17,121 nucleotides of DNA from Fodinibius sp041642155 (GCF_041642155.1 NZ_JBEPWZ010000042.1:1-17121), one strand, 5' to 3'; counted from the first letter of the stretch, positions 6,447 through 14,906 are shown. The notes: a model not told the origin generated them from the letters alone. Numbers and translations: made by a program.

Positions 6447-8381
6447 TCACCATATAATAGCGTATTCAACCGTTGTAGCCGGTGACTCGGCCAGCAATGG
6501 CACGCGAAGATCCTGTCCCTTTTCCGTTTCAACAATCCGGGGTTTTCCTCCCCCCGCATCGATAACGTCGAGGTAAAAGGTCCGATCATCGACAACATAT
6601 TCACCCGCTTCATCCTGGATAATCTCTTCTCCGGACGCGAGATGAAGCCAGAAATCTTCTTTTCGCTCGTCCGCCTTAACATGCAGGGTGCGTACCAGCC
6701 GGCGATCTTCCTCCTCAGCAATCCCTTCAAAATGATCTTCTATGCGAATGCCATCCAGCAGGTACTGGAAAACAGGCCGGCCATCTTCCGAAATCCTGTA
6801 GCCTTCCACCCTCAGCTGGTCCCAGGACAGGGAATCCGGCCACTCCGCGGTAGCGTCGGGCAGCCTGGCGGCAACCGGCCGGCCGTCAAACGAAAAAGCA
6901 GGTCCCCCCGGACGGGCGGTCTGAGACTCTCCCCGGTTGATCCACATTTCATTAGCGTTCAGGAAGGAGCCGTTCCAGGCCTGCAGCAGGGCCGCCTGTC
7001 CCATGTCGTAGTTGTAGTGGATCTTATCCGGGGCGCCCACATTGACCACGTGCGTTCGCTTGGTGCCGTCATGCATGGCAAACGAGCGAAGTACTTTCAC
7101 ACGATCTTCCGCTTCTACCATCAGGTCGGGAAGCGGATCCCCGCTTCCGGGGACAGAAGAGGCGGCATGAAGTTTTTGATAGCGAAGCTGCGGTCCCTCC
7201 GCGAAAAGCGCCAGTCCCCAATACCAGTCATTGTGATGGTCAACATACTCCAGCGTAAAATCGTGGCGACCGCTTTCCAGTTCTACGGTTTCGGAGACTG
7301 TCTCGTGCATCCGGTAAAAACGTTCCTGCTCAACAATAATGTTATCATCCACCATCAATCGTACCTGCCCTGCGTTCCGCAGCTTGAACAGGTAAGTACC
7401 ACTGTTGGGCGCCACGAGCGTGCCGGTATAACGCAGGGCATAGCGGTCGTCTTGGTCCACCACACTGCCCGAAAGAGAATCCACAGTACCCGATTCGGCG
7501 GCCTCGAGCGTATCAAAATCCGGCAGCTGATCGAACGATTCCTCGTAGTAGGAATACTGGAGATCATGCAGGCCAATATAGTCTTTATCATATTTTTTGT
7601 AGCGGATGTTGCGGATGGCAACAGGACCGTGATCGCCCTGAATCATAAGCGGACCCTCGGCCTGCTCATCCTCAAACGGCGACGCCCTGGTCGGACCCTC
7701 CACCTCGACCCCCTCCTGAACCAGCACGCCATTGATCCATACCTGTTCAAATTCAGCGTTGGCAACCTTTTCACCCCGTTCATTAAACCCAGGCGCCTTA
7801 AACAGAATCTTTGCCCGCTGCCAGAGTCCCGGCGCCCTAGCGACATTCACGCGGGGAGCATGGCCTTTGTATCCTTTCTCTCCCTCCGGCCCATCCTGTT
7901 CCCACGGCCGGTAAAGACCCCCGAGACCGTCATAGCCGGGATTTTCTGCGCCCCAGCTGTCAACAAGCTGAACTTCATACCTCCCCATCAGAAAGAGGCC
8001 CGAATCTGATCCTTTGGGCATCAGGAAATCAACTTCCAGCTCAAGGTCTCCGTGGTTCCATTCCGTAAAAAGAGGAGCTTCAGCTTCCCCGGTCGGAAGA
8101 TTCACCAGCATACCCCGGCCCTCTAGGCCGTGCAGGTCATGCTCTTCCCTTCGGTTACTCTCAATATTACCGGCAATCGTCCAGTTCTCTCCGGCTGATT
8201 GAAAAGCATCCAGGCTGTTAAGCGACAGGGAATTCATGGGTAGCGTCTCTACAGCTTCTTCCCGGGATTCTCCGTCCAGGTCGCCGGAACAGCTATGCAG
8301 CATCAAAGCCAGCAAAACAATCCCAGGCGCCAAGACCCACTTTTTGAAATAAAAAAGCCTGCGAACAAATGAACAGATCAT
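6447..8381 (-). CDS. DUF1080 (3-keto-disaccharide hydrolase-like) + PA14 lipoprotein
   Basis: 644 residues. A lipoprotein signal ends at LHSC with C31 as the lipidated residue, so the protein is anchored in the envelope. Residues about 54-263 match the DUF1080 jellyroll family, some members of which hydrolyse 3-keto-glycosides or other sugars (GSDSGLFLMGRYEVQLVDSW at 124-143, the LYRPW block at 156-160, VWINGVLVQEG, GPLMIQGDHGPVAIRNIRYK). Residues about 275-405 are a PA14 carbohydrate-binding domain (YTGTLVAPNSGTYLFKLRNAG, LEYVDHHNDWYWGLALF). Residues about 425-640 resemble the region found in large PVC/Bacteroidota dehydrogenase-like proteins (NYDMGQAALLQAWNGSFLNA, NEMWINRGESQ). The likely role is extracytoplasmic sugar or glycoside processing; actual substrate unknown. 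It precedes the propeller-cupredoxin gene on the same strand, which suggests a shared pathway. Confidence 0.78.
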   Translation of the reverse strand: MICSFVRRLFYFKKWVLAPGIVLLALMLHSCSGDLDGESREEAVETLPMNSLSLNSLDAFQSAGENWTIAGNIESNRREEHDLHGLEGRGMLVNLPTGEAEAPLFTEWNHGDLELEVDFLMPKGSDSGLFLMGRYEVQLVDSWGAENPGYDGLGGLYRPWEQDGPEGEKGYKGHAPRVNVARAPGLWQRAKILFKAPGFNERGEKVANAEFEQVWINGVLVQEGVEVEGPTRASPFEDEQAEGPLMIQGDHGPVAIRNIRYKKYDKDYIGLHDLQYSYYEESFDQLPDFDTLEAAESGTVDSLSGSVVDQDDRYALRYTGTLVAPNSGTYLFKLRNAGQVRLMVDDNIIVEQERFYRMHETVSETVELESGRHDFTLEYVDHHNDWYWGLALFAEGPQLRYQKLHAASSVPGSGDPLPDLMVEAEDRVKVLRSFAMHDGTKRTHVVNVGAPDKIHYNYDMGQAALLQAWNGSFLNANEMWINRGESQTARPGGPAFSFDGRPVAARLPDATAEWPDSLSWDQLRVEGYRISEDGRPVFQYLLDGIRIEDHFEGIAEEEDRRLVRTLHVKADERKEDFWLHLASGEEIIQDEAGEYVVDDRTFYLDVIDAGGGKPRIVETEKGQDLRVPLLAESPATTVEYAIIW

Positions 8382-8397
8382 ATCTCTATTAATATCT

Positions 8398-8425
8398 ATA
8401 ATATAAAGTAAACCTAATTTAACAA
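8398..8425 (-). promoter_or_regulatory. candidate sigma-70-like promoter for the DUF1080 lipoprotein
   Basis: On the minus strand TTGTTA (8420-8425) and TATTAT (8398-8403) are separated by 16 bases. The implied transcript would start only about 10 bases before the ATG at 8381, an unusually short leader, so this is tentative. Confidence 0.25.
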
Positions 8426-8449
8426 TTTAACTCCTGGATCTTTACATGA

Positions 8450-8584
8450 ATCCTTTGCAAAACCGTGTTTTTGGTCAATAACTGCATTTTCGCGTATTCA
8501 AAATCCTCACCTGTGCCTCATATATTGCGGGTTTGAATTAACTCCGGCTTTGATACTTCCCGATGCTTCGGGACTGGTTTTTCA
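8450..8584. repeat. MITE-like intergenic element, copy B
   Basis: Second copy of the element at 3917-4058, in the same orientation. The left end ATCCTTTGCAAAACC (8450-8464) matches copy A at 13 of 15 positions; ATTCAAAATCCTCA is at 8496-8509; the hairpin TCCCGA-TGCT-TCGGGA is at 8558-8573, followed by CTGGTTTTTCAACG. The right end is more worn than in copy A; allowing one gap, it complements the left end through GATT (8587-8590). The middle third has diverged in sequence but kept its length, which fits an old transposed element or a conserved RNA better than a recent duplication. Confidence 0.6.
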
Positions 8585-8636
8585 ACGATTCTATGGTTAA
8601 AAACAAATAATATTACATACAGATAATGTTTTTACG

Positions 8637-8732
8637 CTAAAAAGCGGCATCAGCCAGCTCGAATGGGGCAACCTCGGGAAGATACTTTTGTTCAGGACGG
8701 AACAGTGGCATCGGAAACATGCGCTTCTTCAT
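8637..8732 (-). CDS. possible 31-residue small ORF overlapping the end of the UnbU-like gene
   Basis: An ATG at 8730-8732 lies 5 bases after AGAGGG (8738-8743), a better Shine-Dalgarno than those of most genes here. The frame reads 31 codons to a TAG at 8637-8639, overlapping the last 41 bases of the upstream gene in another frame. The product starts MKKRMFPMP, contains PEQKYLPEVAP, and ends in an acidic/hydrophobic tail (FELADAAF). Its YLPEVAP segment uses nearly the same codons as YLAEVAP in the upstream UnbU-like protein. No family recognised. It could be a real coupled small protein, a RiPP-like peptide, or chance. Confidence 0.35.
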   Translation of the reverse strand: MKKRMFPMPLFRPEQKYLPEVAPFELADAAF

Positions 8733-9549
8733 TTTTTCCCTCTGTATGGTTCCGGTCATCCCACCACAGTTCCAGCATCATGGCAAGGGGACCCACAATA
8801 AACAGGGCGTAAAAAGGAGCATACACGGCTTCATTAAGGCGTAAAATCATTTCCACAAAGGCAACCAGGACTATCACTACATATTGTCCCCATTTCCGTT
8901 TAACGGTTGTTTTGGGATCCGTAATCATAAAAAACGTAAACAGCTGGTACATCGGTCCCGTTATAGGGGCAACCTCGGCAAGATACGGGTCGCCGGAAAT
9001 CCAGCTTCGAACAAGGGCAAAAGCGAGAAAAGAGATCACATAGGTGGCACAGATATGAAAACGGCGGAGCCGGTAGATAGAGATCGAACCGACGATCCAA
9101 ATGATGAGCATGGCCCACATATTGTTTCCCCACTGGATACTCAACACCGCCACACTCTGGGGGGCCAACAGAAGCATCATCACCACCCCGAAGTTGGAAG
9201 GATTCCAGATGTGCCGGTCTTTAAACCGGAGTACGTACTTCGAAGCAATAGAAATGGCCGCACATAACGCAAAAGGCCAGAGCTGTGGAGAGCGGATGAG
9301 GATCCCCACGCTTATCCCCGAAATATAGGCACTGGAAAGATCGCGCCAGGTACCGACAATCAGCCGGTGCAATGCCAGCTCCGTGGCAAAGCTCGCCACA
9401 ATAGCCGTGATAAGCTTGGGATAACTTTCCAGGATACCGAATGAAAGATGAGCTGCCAGCAGAATACCGGTAATCAATAACGGAGGCGTGAATTTATGGC
9501 TGTAGCCTAATCCTCCCAGCTTAGCGGTCATCGCCCCCATCCTGTTCAT
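8692..9549 (-). CDS. NqrB/RnfD/UnbU-like integral membrane protein
   Basis: 285 residues with about eight to ten hydrophobic segments. The sequence HIWNPSNFGVV (113-123) and FFMITDPKTT (206-215) match the NPxNxG and (F/M)xTDPxT motifs of the NqrB/RnfD superfamily, membrane subunits of flavin-dependent ion-pumping complexes; UnbU (enediyne protein E5) belongs to the same superfamily. The SGAT-type threonine that carries covalent FMN in RnfD/NqrB is not visible, so flavinylation is doubtful. No other rnf or nqr genes are nearby. The ATG overlaps the stop of the UnbV-like gene by four bases (ATGA), showing tight coupling. The charged C-terminus is cytoplasmic or periplasmic and lacks motifs. Likely a partner of the upstream ASPIC/UnbV protein; electron-transfer function is inference. 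Confidence 0.75.
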   Translation of the reverse strand: MNRMGAMTAKLGGLGYSHKFTPPLLITGILLAAHLSFGILESYPKLITAIVASFATELALHRLIVGTWRDLSSAYISGISVGILIRSPQLWPFALCAAISIASKYVLRFKDRHIWNPSNFGVVMMLLLAPQSVAVLSIQWGNNMWAMLIIWIVGSISIYRLRRFHICATYVISFLAFALVRSWISGDPYLAEVAPITGPMYQLFTFFMITDPKTTVKRKWGQYVVIVLVAFVEMILRLNEAVYAPFYALFIVGPLAMMLELWWDDRNHTEGKNEEAHVSDATVPS

Positions 9550-11354
9550 GATTGTGCTGATGAAGTTTCGGTAACGGTATGCGTTTTGTTAATCTCCGGA
9601 TGTTTCAGGGTGTCTGTCGTTCCGGACGGCCATTCCAGGATAACACGATCCACCTGGTCTGCGTCACCAAGGCCAAAATGGAGCGGCCGCTGATTCTGAG
9701 CACTGAATCCACTGGCCGACTGCACTGTCTGAACCTGGCGTTTCCCGTCCCATACGACCTCCGCGCGCGCGCCGATGGCACTGCGGTTACTTTCTGCACC
9801 CTCGAGCCGGAAACCGATCCAGTTCTTATCCTCTCTTGTTACCGTCCTATAGACCTTCAGCGGTCCCCTCTGGGTGGCTACCAGTATTTCAAGGTTTCCA
9901 TCATTATTAAGATCTGCAAACGATACCGCACGGCTGTCCAGCTCCAGGGAACCGCCGACGGCATCGGCCACCTCTCTGAATTTTCCGGCCCCGTCATTCA
10001 GCCAAATTCTGTTTTTCTGGTATCCCGACAGACTTCTGCCTTCCATGTCGGGCCAGTTTTCCGCATTCGAAATAATCGTTTTATTGCCTCCCGCAACCTT
10101 GGAAAAATCGTACCAGTAATCCGTATCCTTTTCCGCTGAAACGTACCCATTGGCTACATACAGGTCGAGATAGCCATCCAGGTTTAAATCCCCGAACTGG
10201 GCTCCATAGCTCCATCCGCCAAGCTCAACGCCGAAACTGCCGGCTAAGTTTTGAAAGGCTGTTTTTCCGCTGTCTTCCGAGGAGGGCACCCAAAGATTAT
10301 TGCCCTGAATAAGTACCCCCGGTTCCGAAATATTCGTAACATAAATAGCAAGCCGCCCGCTGTTCATCACGTCCCCGAAGGAAACATTCATCCCGCTCTT
10401 GGGCGCAAAGCCCATGCCAGCCTGGGTTCCCGCGCTCACAAATCCCGCACCCTCCCGGTTTAAGAACAGCTCGTCCACTCCATAGTCATTGGCAATCACC
10501 AGGTCGGGATACCCCGAACCATTGATATCAGCCGACGCGGCGGCATACGCCCACCGGCTGCTGACCAGTCCCAGTGCTTCGCTTACTTCTTCGAAGTTGC
10601 CATCCCCTTGGTTGTGGAACAGGAATTTCCGTCCCCCGTTCCGGGCATACTCAAAACTTTCAGGCATAATCTCCGTCGACTCCAGCTCCCAGAGATTAAT
10701 ACGTTCATTGAAATAGCCCCCCATAAAAAGATCCAGCAATCCATCGTTATCATAGTCAAACCAAACGGCGGTATTTGAATTGATCCAGTCCGGAAATTCG
10801 GGTATATCCACTTTAGTGAACCCCTCCCCGTCATCGTTGTGGAACAGAAGGGGCTTGCCCCACTTCACTACCAGCAAATCTTCGTACCCGTCATTATCAT
10901 AATCCGCCCAGACCGAACTCATGGAGACGCCGGTTTCCCGGCTGTTGACCGAACCGACCCCCAGCTCTTCCGCTACGTTTTCAAACTGACCGTCTCCCAT
11001 ATTTTTGTATAGAGCGTTGCTTGTCCCCCGTGCGCTGTTGGTGACATAAAAATCCTGCAGGCCGTCGTTATTAAAATCCGCTACCGAAACAGAGGCGCCG
11101 ACGGATGCGATTTGTGGCATAATATGACTGAGTTTTTCATCGAGCGTAGGCGCTTGGTGCACAAAGTCGATGCCCCACTCCCGGGTCACATCTTCCACGT
11201 AGAACCCATACTGGTCCAGTGCTTTCTGCCGATCCGGCTCCGCTTCCGAAGTAGTGCTCCACTTCTCATAGTTTGAGATGAGGAACGGTGCAGCCAGTAA
11301 CACGACAAAAAAGGCGATCAGCCAAATGTTCTTATTATTGTTGTTGGTCCCCAT
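9546..11354 (-). CDS. membrane-anchored FG-GAP/VCBS repeat protein with ASPIC/UnbV C-terminal domain (CRTAC1-like)
   Basis: 602 residues. One membrane segment (10-27) after a short Asn-rich N-terminus probably acts as an uncleaved anchor with the rest outside the cytoplasm. Calcium-binding FG-GAP loops of the DxNxDGxxD type occur near residues 93, 152, 200, 276, 389 and 481 (for example DYDNDGYEDL, DLNLDGYLDL), forming a seven-bladed integrin-like propeller. The ASPIC/UnbV domain spans about 525-590 (SAIGARAEVVW, SASGFSAQNQRPLHFGLG, VILEWPSGTTD). The start ATG follows the large lipoprotein gene by 24 bases and the stop overlaps the UnbU-like gene by 4 bases, so all are one operon. UnbV-like proteins (enediyne E4) have no settled biochemical role; calcium-stabilised scaffold or binding protein is likely. 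Confidence 0.85.
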   Translation of the reverse strand: MGTNNNNKNIWLIAFFVVLLAAPFLISNYEKWSTTSEAEPDRQKALDQYGFYVEDVTREWGIDFVHQAPTLDEKLSHIMPQIASVGASVSVADFNNDGLQDFYVTNSARGTSNALYKNMGDGQFENVAEELGVGSVNSRETGVSMSSVWADYDNDGYEDLLVVKWGKPLLFHNDDGEGFTKVDIPEFPDWINSNTAVWFDYDNDGLLDLFMGGYFNERINLWELESTEIMPESFEYARNGGRKFLFHNQGDGNFEEVSEALGLVSSRWAYAAASADINGSGYPDLVIANDYGVDELFLNREGAGFVSAGTQAGMGFAPKSGMNVSFGDVMNSGRLAIYVTNISEPGVLIQGNNLWVPSSEDSGKTAFQNLAGSFGVELGGWSYGAQFGDLNLDGYLDLYVANGYVSAEKDTDYWYDFSKVAGGNKTIISNAENWPDMEGRSLSGYQKNRIWLNDGAGKFREVADAVGGSLELDSRAVSFADLNNDGNLEILVATQRGPLKVYRTVTREDKNWIGFRLEGAESNRSAIGARAEVVWDGKRQVQTVQSASGFSAQNQRPLHFGLGDADQVDRVILEWPSGTTDTLKHPEINKTHTVTETSSAQS

Positions 11355-11378
11355 ATCATATAAAGTTACAAATATTCT

Positions 11379-14300
11379 TCATTTGATAAACTGCAGGGCC
11401 GTATTATAATGTTCGGGCGTTACATACCGGGTGTGATACTCCGCCCAATCCTGCTTATGTTCCTGGTACACGGGATCTTCCCACAGGAAGCCGGGGTTCT
11501 GGGAATAATCCTCCATCCCGTGATATGGCAGCGGAAGGACCGTTTTAGAATGTCCGGTGTTATAATCCCCGTCTTTTACCCAGCCATCGCCCACGAGTAC
11601 AAAGTCGCGCTCCCATCCTTCCCCGGGTGGATCCAGCGCGGGAAAACGAAATACGAGCTCATCTCCTGCATTCATAATAACATACCGGTCGTCAATCTCG
11701 TTCGTCAGCTCCCGAACATCGCCAAACCGCGTGTAGTAGCCGGTGAGGTCCCGCCATTTGGGGTTCGTACCGGCAATCTGCTGATAATCGGCCCTGGTCG
11801 GCTTGAACCGATCTTTGTTCACCAGTTTCGAAAATCCGCGATACCGCAATTCCGAGGTTTCCGCAGCCAGCTCCGTTGTGTTGATGTTCATATCCGATGC
11901 CTGAAGCCCATGCCGCATCTGATCCCAGTAAATTTCCATATTGGTATAGAGACGAACTTTTCTTTCTGTACGGGGTTCAAATATCCCTTCCAGGTTTACC
12001 AACACCGTCTTATTTTTGCCGGCGGGAAAACCTATATTCTCACGGGCCACCTTCCACCCGCCCTCGCCGTCGGGCACTTCCACGCGGATACCGTGCGGAG
12101 GCGTCCGCTCGCTCTGACTGATCGCAATATTGACAGAAGTATCGGTGGGATAAATCCACCCGGAAGCGATCAGCCACTCGGTACCTGGTTCCGAAAACCC
12201 ACTGTCCAGTTCCACTTCAATATAGTGTTCCTCGGCAAGTCCCTGGTAAGCCGTCAGCGGCAGATCATCAACATAGCTGCCGTCCTGTTCTTGGACAGCA
12301 GCGGTGATCTCATTTCCGCGGAAATCAGAAGCCGCCCTGACAGGATGCACGTCGTCCATGACGTATACTTCCTGCCCGGGTGCCGGCAGTGCGAAACGCT
12401 CGTCAACGAATACCTCGGTATCCTCGGGATGATCCACGGCCATCAGCGAGACATGATCAAAAAAGTGGGTCTCCCACAGGTCGGCGGTAATTCTTACATC
12501 GTAAAAGCCATTGCGGGGTTTCAGCTGGTCGCCATCCAGTTTTACCCAGTCGACACTGTGAATCACATTTGCCTTCCCCTGGGCATTGATGCGAAGTCCC
12601 AGTGCCGTGCGCCATAAAAAGTCGGTCACAAACTCCATTTCTTCCCCGTTATAGGCAAAGATCCAGGGACACGATCCCTTTAAGATTTGCTCATTCATAA
12701 TCCTGGACTCGTATCCCAGCTCTGCGAACTCGGCCTGCGTTGAACCGTTTGGCCAGGTAATACGGACCATAGCCGCCTCTTCATACGTTCCCAACCCCAA
12801 ATGAACCCAGGGATCCCGGATTGCCCGCTTTGCATACTGCAGGCCCGACCGGCTTTCGATTTCACCGCCGATGCCAAAAGAATTGATACGCTGATCTCCC
12901 AGCTCTCCCGATGCGCGGGGACGCAGTATACGCGCCTGATATCCTTTCGATCCGCTGTTACGCAAAATAACCGGGTTCCCTTCGCTGTTCACGCCAAACA
13001 GATCCAGCCGTGCGTCGCCGTCCATGTCAGCTACCCCGTGAAGTTGAATATGCTCCGTACGGCGTGCACTGCCGGCTATATCCATCTGCTCATTCGACAA
13101 CCAATAAGAGGTCGTCCCGCCGTCGGTGACCATCACATCCAGTGTCCCGTTATTATCCAGATCAGCTATATAGAGCTGTGCGTTCAAATCCTCCGATTTT
13201 ATCGTATCTGTCAGGGCCAGCAGCCGGCGACTTTGCCACCCGCCGGTGGAATCGACAAAGCTGGTACTGGTAATCTGTCCCTCTTGCCAGCCTATCAGCT
13301 CGAAATAACCATCCCCATTCAGGTCTCCATAATCCACCGCATAGACCGGCTTATCCATCCGTAAACGGTCATCCCGCTGAAATTCACCGGACCGCTCGTT
13401 GCGGTAGTAATATATATCACCCTCTTCCGTCAGAAGCATGGCATCGGGATCACCATCCTGGTCAAAATCGGCCCACAGGAAGTTCCGTACATTTTCCGCC
13501 TCGTCAAAATAAGAATGCACTTCGAAACTATGGTTTCCATTATTCCTGAGGACCTGTACAGACCCTTCATGCGGAGCCAGGACAAGATCCAGGTCCCCGT
13601 CAAGATCAATATCGCTCGTCCACACCCCATAATAACTTTCATTGAGCACTTCGGCAGACAGACTCAGCTCATCCGTAACATCCCTAAACGTAGAATCATG
13701 CTGCAATTCATAAAACCGTAAACCCGCAGTGCCGGCCAATGCCAGGTCGTTGAGGAAGTCATAGTTATAGTCGACAGTGGCCACGCCATGCGGAGAAGAA
13801 GGTTCTGCATTTTGCCTTCCCGGGAAGACCAGATTGATCGAATCGTTGACCACGGTCTTACCGGGATTGACCATAATCGTGCTCGCCGTCTTCTCATCAG
13901 CAAAGCCGACCGGCTTAAATAGATTGGCGACTCCACCGGACGACTTATTAGTTACACTGAAAGATAACTGCTCATCCCGGGAAGCAGCCTGGTGGGTTGG
14001 GTTGGGCAACCATAAAAAACGGTCGATTAAAAATCCCACCTGATTTGCCGGAAGCTGAACCTTTCGTAAATCGCTCTGGTACCGGGGGAGCTGATTGAGG
14101 TTATTCCTCAGGAAGGCCAGCTCAAAAGTTATATTTTCGACCCCGTCTTTTTCCAGTATAGCGGCCTTCTGCTCCTCGAACTGCTTTTGTACCTGATCCG
14201 GCCAGTCACGCGAATGCTCTTCGAGACGTTCCAGGGCCTCTTTCACCGACGATTGATCATTCCACTTCGCGGAGGTACGCACCACCTCTAACAGCACAGC

Positions 14301-14906
14301 TAGATTGCCGGGATCTTTCGCCAATATGTGATCAAGCCGTTCTGTAATCTCTTCTGCATTGCCATCAGGGTCCTGGCGCTCCAACTCATCAACAAGGGCA
14401 AACTGGACGCGAAGATCGGAAGAATCCGTTTCGGCGGCTTTCTTCAGGTACTCCAGCGCACGTTGAATATTTCCTTTCCGACTTTCTAATATCCCTGCTA
14501 AAAACTGAATCTCCGCATGATCCGGTGCGAGATCGATCGCTTTTCGTATTCGGGTAGTTGCCAATTCAAAATTACCCTGACGCATGGCAAAAACGCTCAG
14601 ATTCCCCCACACAGCCGGTTCTTCCGGATACCGTTCCGATACCTCCTGCATCTTGTCTACGGCAAACAGCGCCTGATCCGATTGTATGGCAGATAAGCTG
14701 GTATAAAAATCCGCTACCGCTTCCCGGTATTTTTCAGAATCCGTTTCGATATCAGATTCAGACGGTTCTGGCGTGCACGAATAAACGATCGCTATTAAGA
14801 TCACACCTGTAACCCGGAGCAACCAGGCCCCTCTCTGCTCTGTTTTGTAGTCCGTAATCGTTTTTCGAAAATTGAACACCAACTCTACCTCGTTTATCTC
14901 ACTCAT
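11379..14906 (-). CDS. large TPR + FG-GAP + ASPIC/UnbV lipoprotein with conserved C-terminal extension
   Basis: 1175 residues if the ATG at 14904-14906 is used. The lipobox VYSC puts the lipidated cysteine at residue 44; the 30-residue lead before the hydrophobic stretch is long, and a TTG at 14820-14822 with GAGGGG six bases upstream would give a normal 16-residue signal, so the start is uncertain. Residues about 55-240 are TPR-like repeats (WGNLSVFAMRQGNFELATTRI, LAGILESRKGNIQRALEYLKKA). Residues about 370-650 hold FG-GAP loops (DIDLDGDLDL, DFDQDGDPDAM, DLNGDGYFEL, DLDNNGTLDVM). An ASPIC/UnbV domain covers about 655-745 (WVHLGLG, ITWPNGS). The last 430 residues start SCPWIFAYNGEEMEFVTDFL and contain IASGWIYPTDTSVNIAISQ and YTNMEIYWDQM, a block seen with TPR/ASPIC proteins but of unknown function. 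First gene of the operon, divergent from the lacI-type gene. Confidence 0.82.
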   Translation of the reverse strand: MSEINEVELVFNFRKTITDYKTEQRGAWLLRVTGVILIAIVYSCTPEPSESDIETDSEKYREAVADFYTSLSAIQSDQALFAVDKMQEVSERYPEEPAVWGNLSVFAMRQGNFELATTRIRKAIDLAPDHAEIQFLAGILESRKGNIQRALEYLKKAAETDSSDLRVQFALVDELERQDPDGNAEEITERLDHILAKDPGNLAVLLEVVRTSAKWNDQSSVKEALERLEEHSRDWPDQVQKQFEEQKAAILEKDGVENITFELAFLRNNLNQLPRYQSDLRKVQLPANQVGFLIDRFLWLPNPTHQAASRDEQLSFSVTNKSSGGVANLFKPVGFADEKTASTIMVNPGKTVVNDSINLVFPGRQNAEPSSPHGVATVDYNYDFLNDLALAGTAGLRFYELQHDSTFRDVTDELSLSAEVLNESYYGVWTSDIDLDGDLDLVLAPHEGSVQVLRNNGNHSFEVHSYFDEAENVRNFLWADFDQDGDPDAMLLTEEGDIYYYRNERSGEFQRDDRLRMDKPVYAVDYGDLNGDGYFELIGWQEGQITSTSFVDSTGGWQSRRLLALTDTIKSEDLNAQLYIADLDNNGTLDVMVTDGGTTSYWLSNEQMDIAGSARRTEHIQLHGVADMDGDARLDLFGVNSEGNPVILRNSGSKGYQARILRPRASGELGDQRINSFGIGGEIESRSGLQYAKRAIRDPWVHLGLGTYEEAAMVRITWPNGSTQAEFAELGYESRIMNEQILKGSCPWIFAYNGEEMEFVTDFLWRTALGLRINAQGKANVIHSVDWVKLDGDQLKPRNGFYDVRITADLWETHFFDHVSLMAVDHPEDTEVFVDERFALPAPGQEVYVMDDVHPVRAASDFRGNEITAAVQEQDGSYVDDLPLTAYQGLAEEHYIEVELDSGFSEPGTEWLIASGWIYPTDTSVNIAISQSERTPPHGIRVEVPDGEGGWKVARENIGFPAGKNKTVLVNLEGIFEPRTERKVRLYTNMEIYWDQMRHGLQASDMNINTTELAAETSELRYRGFSKLVNKDRFKPTRADYQQIAGTNPKWRDLTGYYTRFGDVRELTNEIDDRYVIMNAGDELVFRFPALDPPGEGWERDFVLVGDGWVKDGDYNTGHSKTVLPLPYHGMEDYSQNPGFLWEDPVYQEHKQDWAEYHTRYVTPEHYNTALQFIK

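Noticed and set aside
6642..8009. 455-codon open frame on the plus strand antisense to the DUF1080 lipoprotein
   Set aside because: Composition and lack of any domain mark it as a mirror of the GC-rich codons of the real minus-strand gene, which has a lipobox and recognisable domains.
8637..8732. A frameshift that cut off the true C-terminus of the UnbU-like protein
   Set aside because: The membrane protein already contains its full set of segments and motifs, and the second frame has its own start and ribosome site; a frameshift remains possible but is less simple.
8692..9549. Subunit of a complete Rnf or Nqr complex
   Set aside because: None of the other rnf or nqr subunits is nearby and the SGAT-type flavin threonine is not visible.
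8692..11354. Part of an enediyne biosynthetic cluster
   Set aside because: Only the E4/E5-like pair is present; no iterative PKS, thioesterase or other cassette genes lie in the window, and ASPIC proteins are common outside such clusters.
11409..12617. 402-codon plus-strand open frame antisense to the large lipoprotein
   Set aside because: No recognisable domain or ribosome site; the opposite strand carries a clear TPR/FG-GAP/ASPIC protein.
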